25,038 bases of DNA from JAQICJ01 sp041686345 (GTDB lineage: Bacteria; Myxococcota_A; Polyangia; HGW-17), in assembly GCA_041686345.1 (NCBI GenBank), contig JAWLEA010000036.1:1-25038 (forward strand), read 5' to 3'. The notes under the pieces were generated by a model. The model was not told the DNA's origin. It worked only from the letters and a program-made list of their open reading frames with translations, and searched no databases. The position numbers and the translations under genes are program-made. This document shows positions 23,744 through 25,038 of this stretch, piece after piece (positions within the stretch are counted from its first letter, which is position 1; each line of letters opens with the position of its first letter).

Positions 23744-24343
23744 ATGTTCTTGAAAAAGGGAAAAATCAGACAATTCATCAATAAACAAAAAAATCACTTT
23801 CAACATAAAGTTGAATCACTTTTCGACATGCCCGCATCACTTTTCCCCGGGCTTAATCGCAACAAAATTTCAAAAATAATGCAGATGAAAGTATTCTGGT
23901 TGGAAAAATTCCTCCTTCAGGAGCAAAATCTTGATTTTGACAAACTGGTGGGCAATTTATTTGAAACCCTTGAACTTGATGCTCTTGTTCTATTCAAAAT
24001 ATCATCAACTCAGTGCAAAATAATTTCCTCTTTCCCGGAAAATTACAATCTGAATCTTTTCTTAAAATTAAAAACCATATGGCTGAAAGAAAAAGATCCA
24101 GAAAATTTTATTTTAAAGAACATCGATCTTAAAAGCATCAACTTTAAAAGTAGCAACTTTAAAGAGGTGAACTCATCACCAAACGGCAACTCCATCAAGG
24201 TTTCCATCATCCCGATCAAATCTGCAAATACGATTAAAGGCGGTTTTTTTCTTGTGCACAGTTCCAGACATCCAGTACAATTTGGCAATTTTGATCTTTC
24301 CCAAGTTCGAGACTTCGCCCTCTATCTGAGCAGGGTCTTTTAA
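23744..24343 (+). CDS. GAF-like domain protein
   Basis: This is a 199-aa protein without signal peptide or membrane segment. Residues ~50-199 resemble a GAF sensory domain: a helix (WLEKFLLQEQNLDFDKLVGNLFETL), strands LDALVLFKISS and IKVSIIPIK, then IKGGFFLVHSS and a closing helix (FDLSQVRDFALYLSRVF). Residues 1-40 are basic. No output domain is fused. A short stretch near 123-142 (NIDLKSINFKSSNFKEVN) has pentapeptide-like periodicity, possibly fortuitous. The gene is followed 17 bases later by a PilZ-domain ORF, so a role in sensing linked to c-di-GMP signalling is possible but unproven. AGAAGG is 7 bases upstream of the ATG. Confidence 0.6.
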   Translation: MFLKKGKIRQFINKQKNHFQHKVESLFDMPASLFPGLNRNKISKIMQMKVFWLEKFLLQEQNLDFDKLVGNLFETLELDALVLFKISSTQCKIISSFPENYNLNLFLKLKTIWLKEKDPENFILKNIDLKSINFKSSNFKEVNSSPNGNSIKVSIIPIKSANTIKGGFFLVHSSRHPVQFGNFDLSQVRDFALYLSRVF

Positions 24344-24360
24344 CTGCAGTTTTATTTATT

Positions 24361-25038
24361 ATGAGTTTCTTCACATCTAAATATAATTCTGGTTCTGAAT
24401 TTTTGGATTCTGTCAACCAGGAAAAGAAAATGATTTTTTGTCCCACCTCTCGGGAAATATCCCTTAACCGCAAAGTAGTTGCCGAATTGCATATACCAGG
24501 AGCTCCAAATGTTTTTCTTCTCAAAGGAATTGCTGTTGCCTGGCAAAAAGCTATTCCACGCAATCGAATTCGCGGCGGACTTTACCTGAAATTTTCCACA
24601 AATGAACTGAAAAGACTTGCTTATTATCTGTCAATTTTTTCCGGTTCCATTCCTGTTCCTCCACGCAGAAGAAAACATCCCAGACTCCCGGTTCTTCTAA
24701 CAGCCAGAGCCCGCATCGTTAAAAAACCAAACTATTTTGAAATCAAAATTCACAATTTTTCAGAAGGTGGTGCCAGGATCAGTTCTGAAAAAAAACTGGA
24801 AGTTAATTCAATTATTTCCATTAAAATTTCAACTCCTGGAGGAGTAAAACCCATTCCTTTCAGTGCCAGAGTTGTCAATAATCCAGAAGAAAACCTTTAT
24901 GGAATTAATTTTATCACCCGAGAACATGGCACCAGTTCCCTATTAAAAGAAATAATGAAACGCTTCAAAAAATTAAGTTTTATTTTTTTTCTTTTTGCTT
25001 TCATGATACCCGGGATAGCTAAAGCAGCTCATTCCTAC
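24361..25038 (+). CDS. PilZ-domain protein, truncated by the window edge
   Basis: This open reading frame runs from ATG 24361 to the last base without a stop (226 codons seen). Residues ~100-190 form a PilZ domain: RRRKHPRLPV (~102-111) supplies the RxxxR motif and NFSEGGARI (~133-141) the (D/N)xSxxG motif that bind c-di-GMP, followed by PFSARVVNN and LYGINF. Residues ~30-95 (VVAELHIPG, FLLKGIAVAW, GGLYLKFS) look like a preceding PilZ-like beta-barrel without the binding motif. A better ribosome site (AGGAAAAG) precedes an in-frame ATG at 24430, so the protein may start there. From residue 199 the same frame reads MKRFKKLSFIFFLFAF and then MIPGIAKA, a signal-peptide-like stretch. Confidence 0.8.
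   Translation, partial: MSFFTSKYNSGSEFLDSVNQEKKMIFCPTSREISLNRKVVAELHIPGAPNVFLLKGIAVAWQKAIPRNRIRGGLYLKFSTNELKRLAYYLSIFSGSIPVPPRRRKHPRLPVLLTARARIVKKPNYFEIKIHNFSEGGARISSEKKLEVNSIISIKISTPGGVKPIPFSARVVNNPEENLYGINFITREHGTSSLLKEIMKRFKKLSFIFFLFAFMIPGIAKAAHSY

Overview
This is a chromosomal window of about 25 kb with low to moderate GC. It probably comes from a Gram-negative bacterium of the deltaproteobacterial/Myxococcota kind, perhaps anaerobic or micro-aerobic. This rests on many lipoprotein signal peptides, MopE-type EICDNxxDDDxDG repeats (frequent in that group), a TonB protein, a PilZ protein, rubrerythrin, and a yicC-gmk-rel order. The taxonomy is an inference. No rRNA, tRNA, CRISPR array, prophage or intact transposase was seen.

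Layout. 1-2550: two lipoprotein genes, one a ComEC-like metallo-beta-lactamase-fold protein and one with six MopE-type Asp/Cys repeats. 2589-3766 (minus): yjbQ-type protein and a rhomboid-like membrane protein without recognisable catalytic residues. 4123-7823 (plus): yicC, gmk (TTG start) and a long RSH (p)ppGpp enzyme whose hydrolase motif is altered. 7875-8456 (minus): rubrerythrin. 9005-15345 (plus): an acyl-CoA/acyl-phosphate cluster with an acetyl-CoA-synthetase-like protein whose AMP-binding motif is degenerate, a butyrate kinase fused to a phosphate acetyl/butyryltransferase, and an acetyl-CoA hydrolase/CoA-transferase fused to a GNAT acetyltransferase. 15477-16469 (minus): TonB-like protein. 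16771-18228 (plus): TPR lipoprotein and a small PKD-like lipoprotein. 18323-23026 (minus): DPP-IV-like S9 peptidase, a beta-propeller-like lipoprotein and an M50-like membrane metallopeptidase, probably one operon. 23744-end (plus): GAF-like protein and a PilZ-domain ORF cut by the window edge.

The most unusual content is the 9-15.3 kb cluster. It places three chemically different ways of handling short-chain acyl groups side by side, and two of the three proteins are fusions. Translational coupling joins the synthetase-like gene to the kinase-transferase fusion (ATGAGTAA overlap). A plausible reading is butyryl- or acetyl-CoA to acyl-phosphate to acid plus ATP within one polypeptide, CoA exchange by the next protein, and acetylation-based control by the GNAT domain. 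The synthetase-like protein would be regulatory or neofunctional.

The second theme is a family of ~165-bp elements whose two ~80-bp arms are imperfect inverted copies of each other, with ends TAGTTCCCATCCC...GGGATGGGAACTA. Four near-complete copies, two partial copies and one doubtful remnant lie only between genes, and three adjoin each other at 23.1-23.5 kb. They look like a MITE-type family with TA target sites and no transposase in the window.
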